Positions 5,921-6,326 of a stretch of 6,326 bases of DNA are shown here, piece by piece (positions within the stretch are counted from its first letter, which is position 1; the number at the start of each line of letters is the position of its first letter). Both the position numbers and the translations under genes were made by a program. The notes under the pieces are model-generated. The model searched no databases, had not been told where the DNA came from, and worked only from the letters and a program-made list of their open reading frames with translations. This DNA is from JBFGJY01 sp041576975 (lineage in GTDB: Bacteria; Pseudomonadota; Gammaproteobacteria; UBA4575). The DNA lies in assembly GCA_041576975.1 (NCBI GenBank), contig JBFGJY010000099.1, positions 1-6,326 of the forward strand, in the 5' to 3' direction.

Positions 5921-6326
<406 letters not shown>

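Overview
The window looks like an ordinary chromosomal segment of a gammaproteobacterium. The strongest evidence is the 5' part of a 16S rRNA gene at the right edge. It has gammaproteobacterial signature stretches such as GGGGAATATTGGACAATGG. The genus cannot be named from 406 nt of 16S read by eye. The gene order anmK – mepM-type peptidase – (divergent) tyrS – 16S rRNA matches, from memory, the order in Pseudomonas aeruginosa (PA0666, PA0667, PA0668, then a 16S gene), which supports the same class. Sampled 60-base blocks are about 25–47% G+C in the anmK–tyrS part and about 48–55% in the leftmost kilobase.

Left part (1–1255, all minus strand, transcribed right to left): a probable operon of a small DUF2934 protein, a protein-L-isoaspartate O-methyltransferase carrying an N-terminal signal sequence, and the first 57 codons of a membrane protein of the spermidine-synthase-like superfamily that runs off the left edge. 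A 191-bp intergenic gap (1256–1446) separates this unit from the next.

Middle part (1447–4026, minus strand): a two-gene cell-wall unit. A membrane-anchored MepM-type LysM/M23 endopeptidase is followed 15 bp later by anmK, the anhydro-N-acetylmuramic acid kinase. The peptidase cuts peptidoglycan cross-links, and AnmK recycles the anhydroMurNAc produced by wall turnover. The peptidase is divergent from tyrS (4132–5364, plus strand), a tyrosyl-tRNA synthetase of the TyrZ type. The 105-bp region between them carries a 20-bp imperfect palindrome.

Right part (5365–6326): 556 bp without a protein gene, holding the control region of an rRNA operon, then the start of the 16S gene. In order there is a promoter with a perfect TATAAT and a palindromic spacer, a strong intrinsic-terminator hairpin beginning where that promoter's transcript should start, a second promoter, and a leader with boxB-like, boxA and boxC-like antitermination signals. 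The promoter–terminator–promoter arrangement is the most unusual thing seen. No mobile element, CRISPR array, tRNA gene or defence system was found, and nothing amounts to a clearly undescribed system.
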